The notes below the pieces were generated by a model. The model saw nothing but the letters and a program-made list of their open reading frames with translations, was not told the DNA's origin and did not search any database. Positions 1 to 12,512 of a stretch of DNA of 64,000 nt are shown here, one piece after another. Location: positions 133,724,074 to 133,788,073 of the forward strand of contig JBOZIK010000001.1 of the NCBI GenBank assembly GCA_051453625.1. The letters are read 5' to 3'. Positions within the stretch are counted from its first letter, which is position 1. Each line of letters begins with the position of its first letter. Source of the DNA: Welwitschia mirabilis. Its lineage: Eukaryota > Gnetophyta > Gnetopsida > Welwitschiales. Position numbers and translations under genes: made by a program.

Positions 1-1120
1 ATGTGTTGTATGTGAATAGTCTAAACAATAAACGTTTTTACATTAGTCAAATTTCTAATAGAGGTATGTATGTTTTATTTAATGCTTATAATGATCATGT
101 CCTAGATATAAATGCTAATGCTATGCTTTCTAGGATTAGAGATGAAAATGTTTACACTATTAGACTAAGTGTTTATCATCATATGTATCCATTATTGAAA
201 GTGCATATGACATAAAAGTTTGATTTATGTTCACTTTAAAAATCTGTACAACATTATCAAACATGAATTTGTAAAAACAATTCCTACAATATATAAAATC
301 AAAGATGAATTTTCTAGATCTTATCAACTAGGAAAGCAAACTAGGAAAATATTTTCTGAGATTGATTATGTTAATTTAAGAAAAACTCTAAACCTCTTAT
401 ACTTAGTTGAACCTTTCCCTGTTAAAAGTTTAAGAGAAAAGAAGTATGTACTCATTATTGTTGATGATCTTTCTAAATTTTTGTAGGTGCTATTCCTTAG
501 ACACAAGATTGATGCAATAAATAAAATTAAAATCTTATGCAAAAAATTAGAGAATGAATTTAGGGCCAACATGAAGAAAATTAGAAGTGATCACAGAGAG
601 GAGTTTAAGAATTAAATATTTAAAAAATTTTATAACCAAAATGGGATAACTCATGAGTTTTTATCTTCAATAACCCTAACAAAATGGAGTAGTATAAATA
701 AAAACTAAGATATAATAAGAATTGACTAGGACCATGTTCTATGATAAGGATGTAGCAAAATGTTTTTGGGATGATCCTTCAACATTACTTGTTATATCTT
801 CAACATAGATTTCCTTATACTAAGAATAGTAAAGACCACTTATGAATTGTGGAAAAGTACAAATTCAACATCTCATACTTTTAAGATTTTTAGAAGTAAG
901 AGCTATATTTTAAAGACTCAAATAACTTTAAAAATTTGAATACAAAGTTAGTTAAACGTATCTTTCTAAGCTACTCTGAAACTGATAAGGCTTATAGAGA
1001 TTTCAACCACTCTTCAAGAATGATAGAGAATACTACACATGTAAATATAAATGAAAATAAAAGTAACCTTTTTAGAGATAATCAAGTGGTTAATATGATA
1101 TTTGATAGAATAATATAAAA
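1..1120 (+). pseudogene. Ty1/copia GAG-pre-integrase and integrase relic
   Basis: Decayed pol segment of a copia retrotransposon. Conceptual translation across several frames gives the usual order: a GAG-pre-integrase stretch (LYVNSLNNKRFYISQIS, then DENVYTIRLS), a QLGKQTRKIF block, the integrase start (KKYVLIIVDDLSKFL), a SDHREEFKN-like block and an integrase C-terminal part with IFLSYSETDKAYRDFN (about 945-1010). Integrase would insert element cDNA into the host genome. Frames are broken by stops and indels (near 215, 486, 614 and 720), so no product is expected. The matching RT/RNase H lies at 3390-4920 on the same strand, so this is probably the left half of one element interrupted at about 1120-3390. 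The window starts inside it. Confidence 0.8.
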
Positions 1121-1220
1121 TAATCAAGCAATAACCTCTCAACCCTCTATTTTAAAATCCTTAGAATATATCACTGTTGCGGTGTGTATTTATGCAATGT
1201 TTCACTCTTCGATCTCAACC

Positions 1221-1332
1221 NNNNNNNNNNNNNNNNNNNNNNNNNNNNNNNNNNNNNNNNNNNNNNNNNNNNNNNNNNNNNNNNNNNNNNNNNNNNNNNN
1301 NNNNNNNNNNNNNNNNNNNNNNNNNNNNNNNN
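1221..1332. other. assembly gap (112 N)
   Basis: Run of N between the copia integrase relic and the block holding the direct repeats. The integrase/insert junction is probably close to this gap. Confidence 0.99.
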
Positions 1333-1460
1333 GAAAGAAATGTATAACCCTAATCTATTGAATTAAATTGCAATGCATGAAAATAAAAGATGCTGATACA
1401 AACTAATCTAAGAAAGTAAATAACAATGCACCTAATCTAATTAAGCTTAACCTTAATAAA

Positions 1461-1770
1461 GGTTGCCCTTATAATCTATATAATTAAAGAACGAATCTAT
1501 AACAACATAAACTATGATTGATAAGTTTCTACAATTATTAACAAAAAGATTAATTCATATTAAAGATATAAAAAGCACCTGTATCATAAAGTAGTCATTC
1601 ATCAATGGAGGATACGCCGCCTAACACCAAGGTAATGTCTCTCTAGATTACAAGATGGTTCTCCGGTCCTAAAATCTCCTATCACGAGAATGTCAGGTAC
1701 TATCGAAGATGATTAGGGATTGAGGAGGAGACCTTTATTTATAGACAAAAAGGAAAGGTAAACTGACAGA
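1461..1770 (-). repeat. direct repeat copy 1 (LTR-like, minus-strand promoter)
   Basis: About 310 bp that recur in the same orientation at 2344-2655. Shared landmarks include AACAACATAAACTATGA, AAAGTAGTCATTC, TCTCTCTGGATTACAAGATG, CTCCTATCACGAGAATGT and GAAGATGATTAGGGATT. The right edge runs into an N gap. A TATA-like element on the minus strand lies at its right end, so the piece is best read as part of an LTR in minus orientation. An ordinary tandem duplication is the alternative. Confidence 0.75.
1732..1744 (-). promoter_or_regulatory. TATA box of LTR-like repeat, copy 1
   Basis: The minus strand reads CTATAAATAAAGG, a good plant TATA box, with the conserved body of the repeat downstream at lower coordinates. 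The equivalent site in the second copy is also intact. Confidence 0.5.
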
Positions 1771-2343
1771 NNNNNNNNNNNNNNNNNNNNNNNNNNNNNN
1801 NNNNNNNNNNNNNNNNNNNNNNNNNNNNNNNNNNNNNNNNNNNNNNNNNNNNNNNNNNNNNNNNNNNNNNNNNNNNNNNNNNNNNNNNNNNNNNNNNNNN
1901 NNNNNNNNNNNNNNNNNNNNNNNNNNNNNNNNNNNNNNNNNNNNNNNNNNNNNNNNNNNNNNNNNNNNNNNNNNNNNNNNNNNNNNNNNNNNNNNNNNNN
2001 NNNNNNNNNNNNNNNNNNNNNNNNNNNNNNNNNNNNNNNNNNNNNNNNNNNNNNNNNNNNNNNNNNNNNNNNNNNNNNNNNNNNNNNNNNNNNNNNNNNN
2101 NNNNNNNNNNNNNNNNNNNNNNNNNNNNNNNNNNNNNNNNNNNNNNNNNNNNNNNNNNNNNNNNNNNNNNNNNNNNNNNNNNNNNNNNNNNNNNNNNNNN
2201 NNNNNNNNNNNNNNNNNNNNNNNNNNNNNNNNNNNNNNNNNNNNNNNNNNNNNNNNNNNNNNNNNNNNNNNNNNNNNNNNNNNNNNNNNNNNNNNNNNNN
2301 NNNNNNNNNNNNNNNNNNNNNNNNNNNNNNNNNNNNNNNNNNN
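1771..2343. other. assembly gap (573 N)
   Basis: Gap exactly between the two direct-repeat copies. Long similar repeats probably caused it, so the true spacing and copy number of the repeat are unknown. Confidence 0.99.
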
Positions 2344-2655
2344 TGCCCTCATAATATATATAATTAAAGAAACCTGTCACGAACTAGAACAACATAAACT
2401 ATGAGGGATAATTTCCTGCAATAGCAAAAAGGAGTAAGTTATATTAAAATAGAAAAGGCATCTATATCACAAAGTAGTCATTCCTTAATGAAGGATATGT
2501 TGTCCAACACCAAGATAACGTCTCTCTGGATTACAAGATGGTTCTCTGGTCCCAAGATCTCCTATCACGAGAATGTTAAGTACTGTTGAAGATGATTAGG
2601 GATTAAGGGGGATACCTTTATTTATATATAGAAAGGGAAAGGAAATTGACAAAAA
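2344..2655 (-). repeat. direct repeat copy 2 (LTR-like)
   Basis: Second copy of the 1461-1770 sequence, offset by about 880 bp and visibly diverged by many substitutions. It starts right at the gap edge with TGCCCTCATAATATAT (TTGCCCTTATAATCTAT in copy 1). Confidence 0.75.
2615..2631 (-). promoter_or_regulatory. TATA box of LTR-like repeat, copy 2
   Basis: The minus strand reads CTATATATAAATAAAGG, at the same place as the TATA box of copy 1 but with a short TA expansion. Confidence 0.5.
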
Positions 2656-3389
2656 AGCATAAGATGAACTCTAGCTAACATGCAAAGGAAAGTCACAAAT
2701 AACAGGTGACAACTCAAGAATACATTCTATAAAACTATGCGAGAACAGTGTCATCCTTCTAGTCATCCAGATGATGGAGGAAACGACAGGGATTGATAAT
2801 AAGTTATTTGCTTAGCTTCCAGTTTAACTATCTGTGATCTTCATGTGAAGTCCTATCAACTGATTCTGGAGATGTCATCCACTAATGTCGTCTAGACGAT
2901 GAGGTGGACGATGGAGTCTAATAATAAGATCTTCAGTTTGACTATGAGTTATCTTGGAAGAGGTCTGTTTATTGCTTAATTAGGGTCATCATCCTTACTG
3001 TTGTAGGGATGAAAAAGGGGACGACAGTATTTTCTTCATCCTTTATCATTGTGATATCTTGTTGTTTGTAAGGATAATCATCTGAAAATACAATTTATCC
3101 ATATCTACATAAAATGCTTGTGAATTATCTAATAAACTGCATGTTTTCGTCTTGTGCTCCTGGATTCTCGATTGTCATAGGAACTAGGCATTTATCTGTT
3201 AGTTTATCTGCAAAACAACTCAAAATACCCTATCAAATACATCTAAGTTGGCATCGCAACAATCACTTCTCTTAAGGATATTAAATCCTCTAGGTTCCTT
3301 CAAATGCAAAGATACATTATAGTACTAAGATACCTATTAATAGATGTAGTGATTGATAATGTGTTTAATAAGAGAAAGTCTATAAGCTC
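2656..3389. other. non-coding, U3-like region upstream of the repeat promoter
   Basis: No coding potential seen. Less AT-rich than its surroundings. It holds several short GATGA/GTCATC-type reiterations around 2750-2910 (for example GTCATCCAGATGATGG and GTCGTCTAGACGATGA) that can form small inverted repeats. Its position upstream of the minus-strand TATA fits the U3 part of an LTR; that is inference. Confidence 0.35.
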
Positions 3390-4920
3390 AACTCATGCTC
3401 ATGTGTGTTTTTTTTCCTAGCATAAAACCCAAATATTTGAAAAATCTAAACATGATAAGAGTTAAATGTTGTTCATACAAGAAGAACTTAATTAATGTCA
3501 AAAAAATGATGTATGGGAACCTACGCCAAGACATAAAGATCATAATCTTATAGGAATCAAATGAATCTTTAAGAATAAACTTAATGAAAATTTTGAAGTT
3601 ATAAGAAATAGAGCTAGCCTTGTTTCTAAAGAGTATAATCATACGAAAGGAATTGATTTTGATAAGATCCTTATCCATATAGCTAGAATGGACTTAATCC
3701 ATATCTTTCATGCTATTGCTTGCTATTTTAACTTTAAAATATCTAAAATGGATGTAAAAAGTGCCTTATCAAATGGTACATTTTGATTTATGTAAAGAAA
3801 CCTCTTGGGTTTGATAAACTAGCTTATACTAGTCATGTTTATAGGTTAAAAAAAGATTTGTATGGACTAAAACAAGCTTCAAGAGCATGGTATGAAAAGC
3901 TTACCTACTTTTTTCTTAATAATAAACTTATTCATCGAAAAATAGATGATATCTTTTTTGTGAAGAGAGTTCGGAATGATTTTTTATGGTATAAATTTAT
4001 GTTAATGATATCATATTTAGTGTAACTCTTAACTTCTTGTCTCAAGAGTTTGCGAAGTTAATAACTAACCACTTTGATGTGATCCATCTAGGTGAAATTT
4101 AGATGTTTTTAGATCTTTAGGTAAAGCAAAGGAAAGTTAATGTGTTCTTGTGATAATAAAAAAGTTTTAGGAAAGCTTGTGAAGACATTTTGGATGTCAA
4201 ATAAAAAACCAATAGTAACTCCTATGGGCATAAATAAAAAGATTGATGTGAATGAATAAGGAAAGGATGTAGGCACTAGAACATATTATAGTATGATCAT
4301 TATCCTACTCTATATCAAAGAAAGCAAATATAAAAGAACTCTTGCATTAGGATTTTGGACTTAGTACTAAGCTAAACTTAGATAATCTAATCTTATAGCC
4401 GTAAAAAGAATACTAAGGTATGTAAACTCTACTATGGATTATGATATTTGGTTTCCTAGGAATATAAACATACATTTATTTGTGTATTATAATGTTGATT
4501 AGGCTAGATCTAGATATGATAGGAAAAGCACTAATGGTAACTAACATTTTCTTGATTATTATCTTATTAGATGGTCTAGTAAGAAACAACTTTAGTAGCT
4601 TTATTTATAGCTAAGTCTACATATGTTTTTGATTGTTTTGTTGCTTAGGTCTTATGAATTCATTACATTTTCAAAGACTTAAACATATAGGAATTAAATA
4701 GTTCAATTTACTATGATAACTCCAATGCTATTAACATTTCTAAGAATCTTGTTTTACATTCTAAGATTAAACATATTGATATTCATCATCATTTTATGCA
4801 TGATGATGTTGACAACAAGAATATTCACCTTGAATACATTTCCACTGAATGTCAAATTTTAGATCTTCTAACCAAACTGTTATCTTAAGATTGTTTTAAT
4901 TATCTTTACAAATTAATTAA
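3390..4920 (+). pseudogene. Ty1/copia reverse transcriptase and RNase H relic
   Basis: Decayed right half of a copia pol. In order: QEELN and NDVWE (about 3475-3520), GIDFDKI, MDVKSALSNG (about 3748-3780), LYGLKQASRAWYEKL (about 3860-3905), the catalytic block at about 3993-4020, which reads YVND in place of YVDD, ISKLLY/TRTYYS-type blocks, then RNase H signs RYDRKSTNG (about 4510-4540) and a terminal EYISTECQILDLLTK (about 4835-4880). RT would copy element RNA into cDNA and RNase H would remove the RNA strand. Several frameshifts and stops plus the changed catalytic Asp make it inactive. It probably belongs with the integrase relic at 1-1120. Confidence 0.85.
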
Positions 4921-5989
4921 TCTTAATCTTTATTCATAAGTCATTTATCTTTATTTTTCTTTCCTTCTTTTTCTTTACTTGCTTAATTAATTCTCTAATC
5001 CTTTAAGTTTAGACTATAATATCTTCTTAATCAACCTTCCTTTGCATTAAAACCTTCTCATGATTAATTCCCAGGTTTCCTGCACTCATCTATCCACCTC
5101 TCTATCTTATTTTGGTTCTTAATAGGTTGCTTAATAGTTCCTAAGGGTTGATCATCCTCTATTAAAACTTGACTTTTCTTGCTAGTGAAAGTTGATTGTC
5201 CTAATCCTAAGATCGACTAACCCCATAAATTTTTTGAAGATCTATATAAACTCATCTAGGATTCTTTAATTTTATGTTTTTTAAAGCACCCTCTCCTTTT
5301 TATTCTAGTAAATCTTTTAAATATATTGGTCTCTTCTAATCTCAATTTACTTTTTAGCATCAAGATTTGACTTATTCTTTAAGATTTTGTCTAGGTTCAA
5401 ATGAATTTATTCTCTTTTCTTAAATTTTTTTCTTAGTTCAAAATCATATTTCACTTTAAATTTCTTTCTTTTCTAAATTTTTCTAAATGTATTAATTCTA
5501 GTAGTTATCCTCTATCTTTTTATAATCCTAAAAATTATCAAAATGACATGTGTTTATGTAGATTATATTAGATTTTTCATAGTTTTTTCTTTTGCTTATA
5601 ACTTTGAAATAGCACAAATATATGTAAATTTTTCTTAATGTAATGGTTTTTCAAGATTAATATTTGGTTCAAGATCATAATGTGTATTGTTTCCTTTAGT
5701 TATTTAATTTCATACATGTTTTTCATTCTTCTTCAAATTAGTTTCATTTAGTTTACATAAAACGTCATTGATCTAATATCTAAATATTCCCTCTCTTAGT
5801 TCTAATTATTTCTTCAATTTTTCTCATTATTAAATTATACCTTATTTGATGCTTATTTGTAGTAATAGTGTTTTTATCTATCTCTTGTTATCATTCTATC
5901 ATATGCTAACACTTGTATTTAAGTGTAAGTATGAACTTTCATAGAAGAACAAAAGGAACTTAAGGACTTTCTCTCTTAACAAATAGAGT
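4921..5989. other. AT-rich, no gene; probable 3' non-coding part of copia relic
   Basis: Pyrimidine-rich, very AT-rich sequence after the RNase H end. No open frame, no convincing polypurine tract or LTR edge found. Confidence 0.4.
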
Positions 5990-7990
5990 CTATCTTAGAA
6001 TTTCATAGGAATAAATTATTATATTTAAAATATAATTCAAGAGGAAAATAGTTTTAAGAGAGAGAAATGAAAGTGAACACCTTTTAGACTCTTACTAATC
6101 TAATTGCAAATATCTTTAACTATGATCAATGGGGATCTCTTCTTCATGTTTACATAAGATCATTGCAGAGGTGCTTTATAAGTTTTGGTAAGAAACGCAT
6201 CCATGTTCATCTATTTAAAAATGTCAAAGACCTTACATATGTTTAATTTTAAAGTTATGATTATGAATGGCTCAGATTAATTAATGGTTGCATGCAAAAT
6301 TTCATGAAGTAAAATTATTTGATTAAGAATATGCCTTTCCTTTATGAAGCTCCTTTGATTAGGTCCAATGATTTTATTTATTATCCATAATTTTTGAAAT
6401 AATATTATAAACCATTAAACATAAGCTATTGGAGGTATAGTTTTTAACTCATTTTACATTATGCACCTTTATCAATAAAGTAATCCATGCCTCATTAATA
6501 TTAATAGCAATTTTATTACACCTCTAAAATTAATGAATTATACTTAAAAAATCTTTTTAAATAATATTCTAGTATATTATTAAAATTTCTACTAAGAAAT
6601 AATCTATTTCAAGGGTCTTATTAACACTTACATTGAAAATCACATGTTTTTTTTCATTTATTGATGAACAATATTTCTATATAACAATGCTTTCTTGAGA
6701 GAGATTCTAATGAACAGTTGATGTGATCTAATTAATAAGTTTAATATTTTGAAAGTGCTTCTCATCACAAATATTTTTATAAACATTTAAAAAGACTTTT
6801 TAAATATCTTCAAAATTAAAAATTGGATTATTATTCTCGTCCTTAATGAAATGAAGGATCAAGTTTGATTTTTGAATAGATGCATATAAATGAATGATCC
6901 ACTACTCTCATAACCTTACCTTAATTCATTAGTTTTTTTCATTGATGTAGGTAACTCCATTTTATCTTTGTAATGTAAAATAAGACTTCATTAGCTTTCT
7001 TTCCTACAAACTTCTTTCTTCTATAATGCCTCCTATTGCTATATCTTTTTGAATGGTAAAGATATCATTAATACAGTTCTTTTTCCTTTAAATATAATTA
7101 TTTGAGTGATTCTTATGTTATGGTATAATGATTTTCTTAATATTCTTTAGCTTTGTCATAATTCAAATTTGAGCTTCTTCTTTATTAACTTTATTCCTTA
7201 TTTAATCATAATATTTACAGCCTCATCACATTTAAATGATCTATTGTCTCATTCAAAGACTCGCTTAGCTCTACTTTAATTCTTCATAGCAAGGATAATT
7301 GGACAATGATTAAAGTCATTATGAGGCAATCTTCTAACAAATAAATTTAAAAAATGTTTAGTCTAATTATTGGTGAAAAATAGCAATTAATCTTACAAAA
7401 AATAGTTTGATCAATAGTCCTAGTATTTTTTTGAAGTTAAAAAAACCATCATGCATAGGCATAAAATTATTCCTACACTAAGCACAAAATTAAAAAAATC
7501 AACATTAGATATATTTCAAGAATTCCCCTTATTTTTTCAGATGGATGTAATATGTCATTACGACCTCTAGATTGAACAAAAGATAAATCTATATTATTAA
7601 TTTTAACCTTGAGTTGTTTCCAAATTAATTCCCTATCATTTAATGTAGAAGAAGCAGAGATAATGACTAAAATCTACATTTATTTATTATTTATTTAAAT
7701 GGCTAATGATTTAGCATACTTCTAGCACATCAAATGTCTAGTCATATACTTAAGAATCCCCCTAATCGTTCCAAACTACTTATATACATATATCTAGTGC
7801 CTTAGAAGAACTTTTAAATAATTACTAGTTTTTTAGTTTTCCTTTGTTTTAGTTTGTTAAAGATAGAGATAATAAGTTTGTGAATGTAACCACCATCCTT
7901 TAATGGTTCCTTGGCATTAGAGAATATTACAAGCTCTTACATTCTAAATAAGCACCTTCAAGTTCAATTAAAGGATGAGATTTCTCCATG
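5990..7990 (-). pseudogene. L1-type LINE ORF2 relic (endonuclease to RT)
   Basis: Reading the minus strand from about 7975 downward gives a degraded LINE ORF2. There is an endonuclease start resembling WNVRACN (about 7930), a loop with QTK, a segment ending at HPSEK (about 7540) and a PHNDFNHCPIIL stretch like the SDHxPI endonuclease motif (about 7295-7330). The linker follows, then RT blocks: ISKIMDN (about 6400), KERHILNQIILLHEI (about 6310-6355) and a KLNICKVFDIFK stretch matching the LDxxKAFD region (about 6190-6230). ORF2 proteins nick target DNA and reverse-transcribe the LINE RNA in place. Every frame is broken and the RT C-terminal half is not recognisable. Same broad class as the plus-strand LINE at 37420-60190. 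Confidence 0.6.
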
Positions 7991-8503
7991 CTTATGAATT
8001 TAGGTAGATTGATGTCTATCTATAATTCTAGATTATTATTTCCATCTTTCTTATGAAGCTTAATATATTAGTTAAAATCTATAATCCTTATTTTTCAAGA
8101 TCTATATTATTAATTAATATTTCAATTTTTTTAACTCAAATATATTCAAAGATTTTATCTTCTTCATCCTTTTAGAAGTTATCAATAATATCATCATACT
8201 TTTCTAATGCATTTAGAACCTTTGAAATACATTTAATCAATTTTATTATCCTATTCTAGAAAATTATCCTTTATATCAGAAACCCACATTTTCCTCCCAT
8301 AAAACATACCATCAATATCAATTTTTAGATTAAAACTATGTATCATTTGTATATTATATGTTTTTCCATATATTTGACATTAGAAAATTAATTTCTTTAA
8401 AAAGTTATAATTTTAAACTTTTTTAAAATTAAAATTAGAAAAATATAAACTAGTATAAAAATATTTTTATTTTTAATATCAAAAGAGTTTAAAAATGGGT
8501 TAA
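7991..8503 (-). other. AT-rich region upstream of the minus-strand LINE relic
   Basis: Could hold a remnant of LINE ORF1 or 5' UTR from its position, but no RNA-binding or zinc-knuckle motif is recognisable. Confidence 0.25.
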
Positions 8504-8572
8504 GGTCTCATACTAATGGTAGAGTAGTATTCCTGTAACTTTATGGTTATTAGTTCAATTCTAGAAAATTTC
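8504..8572 (+). other. tRNA-like relic (SINE head or tRNA pseudogene)
   Basis: GGTCTCA then TACTAATGGTAGAGTAG (A-box-like) and, about 30 nt on, TTAGTTCAATTCTAG, a good B box (GTTCAATTC) sitting in a short T-arm-like stem. Spacing between the boxes is as in a tRNA. The anticodon stem and acceptor stem do not pair well, so a working tRNA is unlikely. A degraded tRNA-derived SINE head is the best reading. Confidence 0.4.
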
Positions 8573-9479
8573 TTTCAATAAAACTTAGAAATATTAAAAA
8601 AAATATGGGGAAAAATAAATGTAAAAAATATTATAAAAGTTAATGCTAAAGAAATAAGTTGCATACATAAAGCATGCAAAGGAAAAAGAAGGAAACAAGA
8701 AGTGTTAAGTGCTCAAAAGAGTTATAAAGATTCTAAGAGTCTTAAGGAATGTTACCAAAGAGCTTTAATAGCAAATGCAAAAACATAGTAAAAAAATATA
8801 GAAATATAATTTTGAAATTAGAATATTCACTTTTTTAGTAATTTCAAAATAAAACTCCTACTAAATGTAACTGTAGCTCACTATAAAGGGTAAGAAACAA
8901 ATAATAGAAATATCCTTAATTTGAAACTCCTTAAACTGAATCTAAACTCAATATGTGATTAATACATATGTAAGATCAATTTAAAACTCAAATGGACATT
9001 GGGGTGCATAAATGAGATAAAAAATCAACTCAACAAATTAGCTTCCAAGTACTAAACCAAACTAACTTGTGGATAAATAATCAAGATGATACAATATGTT
9101 ACAGGGATATTATGTAAGATAAAACAATATCAAAGGATAAGGTACATGATAATATTCTAACCTAGAAAGTATAACTTTGGCACATAACTTATTATTTTTT
9201 AGAAGAACTCTATATTCATTAAATATATTACAATTGTGAATCGCTTCTTATCTTTACGACATGTATAAAAATAATTCATGTAGAGAGGATGTCTAGATCT
9301 TGTTCTTCTTATAATAAGATCTCTTTTTTAGTATGCATTACAAAAGATTTTTATTAAAATGCGAGTGCCGTTTTTAGTCACAAGCTTACTATGTGACTTA
9401 GTAATACTAGATTTATTATAAGATACTAATAAACTAATGAATTCCCTATTATATCTTAACACACTATTACAACCGTCAT
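8573..9479. other. AT-rich, no gene seen
   Basis: No open frame or recognisable element edge. It may include LTR sequence of the minus-strand copia that follows (a minus-strand TTTTATACATG lies near 9270), but no repeat partner was found in the window. Confidence 0.3.
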
Positions 9480-12400
9480 ACATACTTTCATTTCTTATTC
9501 TTTGAAAATTATTAAAATATTCCTACGTATTTAACATTAGGAATTTTCTTATCAAATAAATAACCCACATGCTACTTTCTTGTATAAATTAATATCTATC
9601 AACTACCTTTCAAAATCTAACTTGTATCTAAAATGCTTGAGTAATTCTATGGCATACTTACTCTAATCAAAGATCTATTATTCCTCCTTTTGCATAATTT
9701 TCATTCTCAAATAATAGTGTCATACTTAATTGTAACAACTCAAGTTCTGTATCTAATTGCTCATTAGATTTGTAGTTTCATGACCAAGTTATCTACATGA
9801 AAAGCTAAGAATAATGTGTATATATATTTAGTTTTATGATTATGAATAAATTAGGGTCTAAGGTAGCTTTTATAAACCTAATCTAGAATAAGAAATTTAT
9901 ATAAAAAATATAATAGATCCTTAGGGTATGTTTAAGGCCTTATACATACTTCTTCAATTATGCAACCTACCTTGAAGATTTTTTTCTTTTTTTATCTTAG
10001 CCACTGATCCTAAAATCCTAAGGGATTTTCATATGAATTTCTTATCCTGTCTTTTCATTTAAAAACGTTAATTGTATGTTCGAAGAATTTGTATAATTTC
10101 ACATGGTTTTTAGATTTATTAATGATTTTGGTTTTAATATTATTACTATATATTTAAATACCTCATTATAATTAATTGCAAGGACTTAATCCTCATGTAA
10201 TTAATATATTTTTATATCTCTTCAAGTTTTTAAAGTCATCAAGATTTGTATAGATATTGATTTGGAACAAAAAAATTTCTTATTCTTAGATCCTAGGATA
10301 ACTTCTCAAACATTTCCTTTCATTAGCATTTCATATTCTTTATCCATAACCTCTTGTCATTCATTTATGAAAAGATCCTCATTCATAGACTTGGGAGTTC
10401 TTAACATGAAATGTACAAGACAAATTATATCATGATTTTCTACAAATTTAAATCTCCTTACAATAATTCCTTCTTGATCTTTTCTCTTACATTACTACCT
10501 ACATTTTTTAATAATTTTTCTTTTCATGTTGATCTTTTTAGCTTATTTCTATTATGATCTCTATCAAAGGTAAAATTATTAACTTATTATTTTTATTGAA
10601 TGTTTCTTCATGGAACTCCAATTCTATGATAGGATTACCCTTGTATTATTAATGAATTTAATACTACATTGGTTCTTAAGGTTTTTATTTAATTTGATTC
10701 TTTTCCTAGTTTTGTAAACATCAAATCTAGATTCATAAAATATGATGTCCTTAATTATAACTATCCTCTTTTATGTGGAATTCTAGACTTCTTAATTTTT
10801 ATCGTCATCTACATAGTTAGTAAAAATTTTAGCTTTGAACTTAGCCTTAGATTTTAATTTGTCATAAATTTGGAAATACAACCTACATCCAAAGGTTCTC
10901 AAGTGGTTAGTTTACTTTTGTAAATTATTTCATGCTTCTATTATAGCATGAACTTCTAATGCTTTTTTAGATTTTCTCTTTACTCTATATTATAAGATCC
11001 TTATAGCCTCTTTCAATTATTCTATTTTTGTTCTTACACATTCCAACATTTACCTATCCATGAAATATAAAGTTCCATGGTTTCTTTCTACTACGTTATT
11101 TTGAAAAGGTAAATATGAGGTTGAATGTTATCTCTCAACTTTTTATTATTAAGAATCTTAATAAATAATTTAAGGATATATTAGTTATCATTATTTGTTT
11201 AAATCTTAACTATCTTTATACCTTTTTTATTTTAAATTATCTTATGGAATTCCATAAAAATTTAGTGCCTAACTTTTATGTTTTAATAAATATAATAATG
11301 CCATTCCTATGAAAACATTTATAATAAGTAGATAGAAATTGTTATCTTAACATTTTCATATAAATTCATACATCCAATTAAATTAATTCTAGTGATCTAT
11401 TTTACCTCTAATTAAAAACTTTGGACGTGTTACAATTTTATCATGATTTTTCTTTTGACATGATTTACAATACAAAATTGTAATATTCTGTGGATTATAA
11501 TGCTTTCACATTTTATAGGATGGGCTTTTAACATTATAATGACATAATCTCCAATGTTAAATATTAGCATCATATTTTTCTTTGATATGAAACAATTATT
11601 GTTAAGAGGAATACATTCAAAAACACTATTTGCACTAATAGCTAATTCGAAAACTTCATTACTATGTTTACTAAAAATCATACATTAGGGTTTCCAATTT
11701 ACTTCTTCCATTATCACTTTATAAGTATAATTTATTAAATGGATGATAGAAAATAAATTTTGTTTTATGTTTGAAGCATATTAAACATGATCAATTTTAT
11801 CAATATTTTCATAGAAATACTTTAGCTTATTAAAGTTAACGGATAATTATAGTTTTTCATTTTTAAACTTTAAATAGATATTACTATTATTAAATTTATT
11901 AAACAATTAGAATTTATATATCAAAAAATTAAGGCATTATCATCATTAGAGTAATAATCTCCAATTTGCTCCTTAAGGAATATTTTCTTCATATTTAAAT
12001 CATGATCAACAATGTCATCATTTATGTATCAACATTTATTATGATTATTATTTTTTTGATTTTTCTACCTACTTTTCTTTCTGGTGTACTTCTAATTTCA
12101 TGTAAATTCTTATACAAAATTCTCTCATTATCTTCTTTATTCATTTCTTGCACCATCTTCAACATAGTACATAATTATTAAAAATATTAAAATCCTTCCT
12201 ATAATAATTGATTGTTCTTAAGAATATCATTTGAAAACTAGTGAGGGCTTTAATTGTATAATTTTTCATGTTCATACCATAAACTTCCTTCTCATGTTTT
12301 CTAATATTATTACATATGAAATACAATTTTTCAATCAAGTTATAGATGGATTTTTATTTTTCCATCTTTAAGATATCATATTTGGTTACAAGAATTTTTA

Positions 12401-12512
12401 ATGTGCTTTTATTAATAAAACATATAATTTTTTTCAATTTTATGCAAATAGATTTAATAGATGATAGTATTTTGATCATAGAAGAATTAATCTTATAACC
12501 AATAGGATTATT
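9480..12512 (-). pseudogene. Ty1/copia gag-pol relic, minus strand
   Basis: Read on the minus strand from about 12500 downward, copia domains follow in the correct order. There are weak gag/protease remains (12500-11700), a GAG-pre-integrase stretch VFELAISANSVFECIPLNN (about 11580-11645), integrase blocks ending in a QQNGVVERKN-like remnant (about 11060-11110), LRTFGCR (about 10860-10900), MNEDLFINEWQEVMDKEYEML before the RT (about 10340-10400) and degraded RT (about 10270-9800) with NAFLNG- and YGLKQ-like remains. Stops and frameshifts occur throughout. Element A begins at 12513, so this relic was probably truncated by, or was the target of, that insertion. Its continuation is not seen right of 19524. 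Confidence 0.7.

Noticed and set aside
8504-8572. Working tRNA gene
   Set aside because: Acceptor and anticodon stems do not pair convincingly; only A/B boxes and the T-arm remain.
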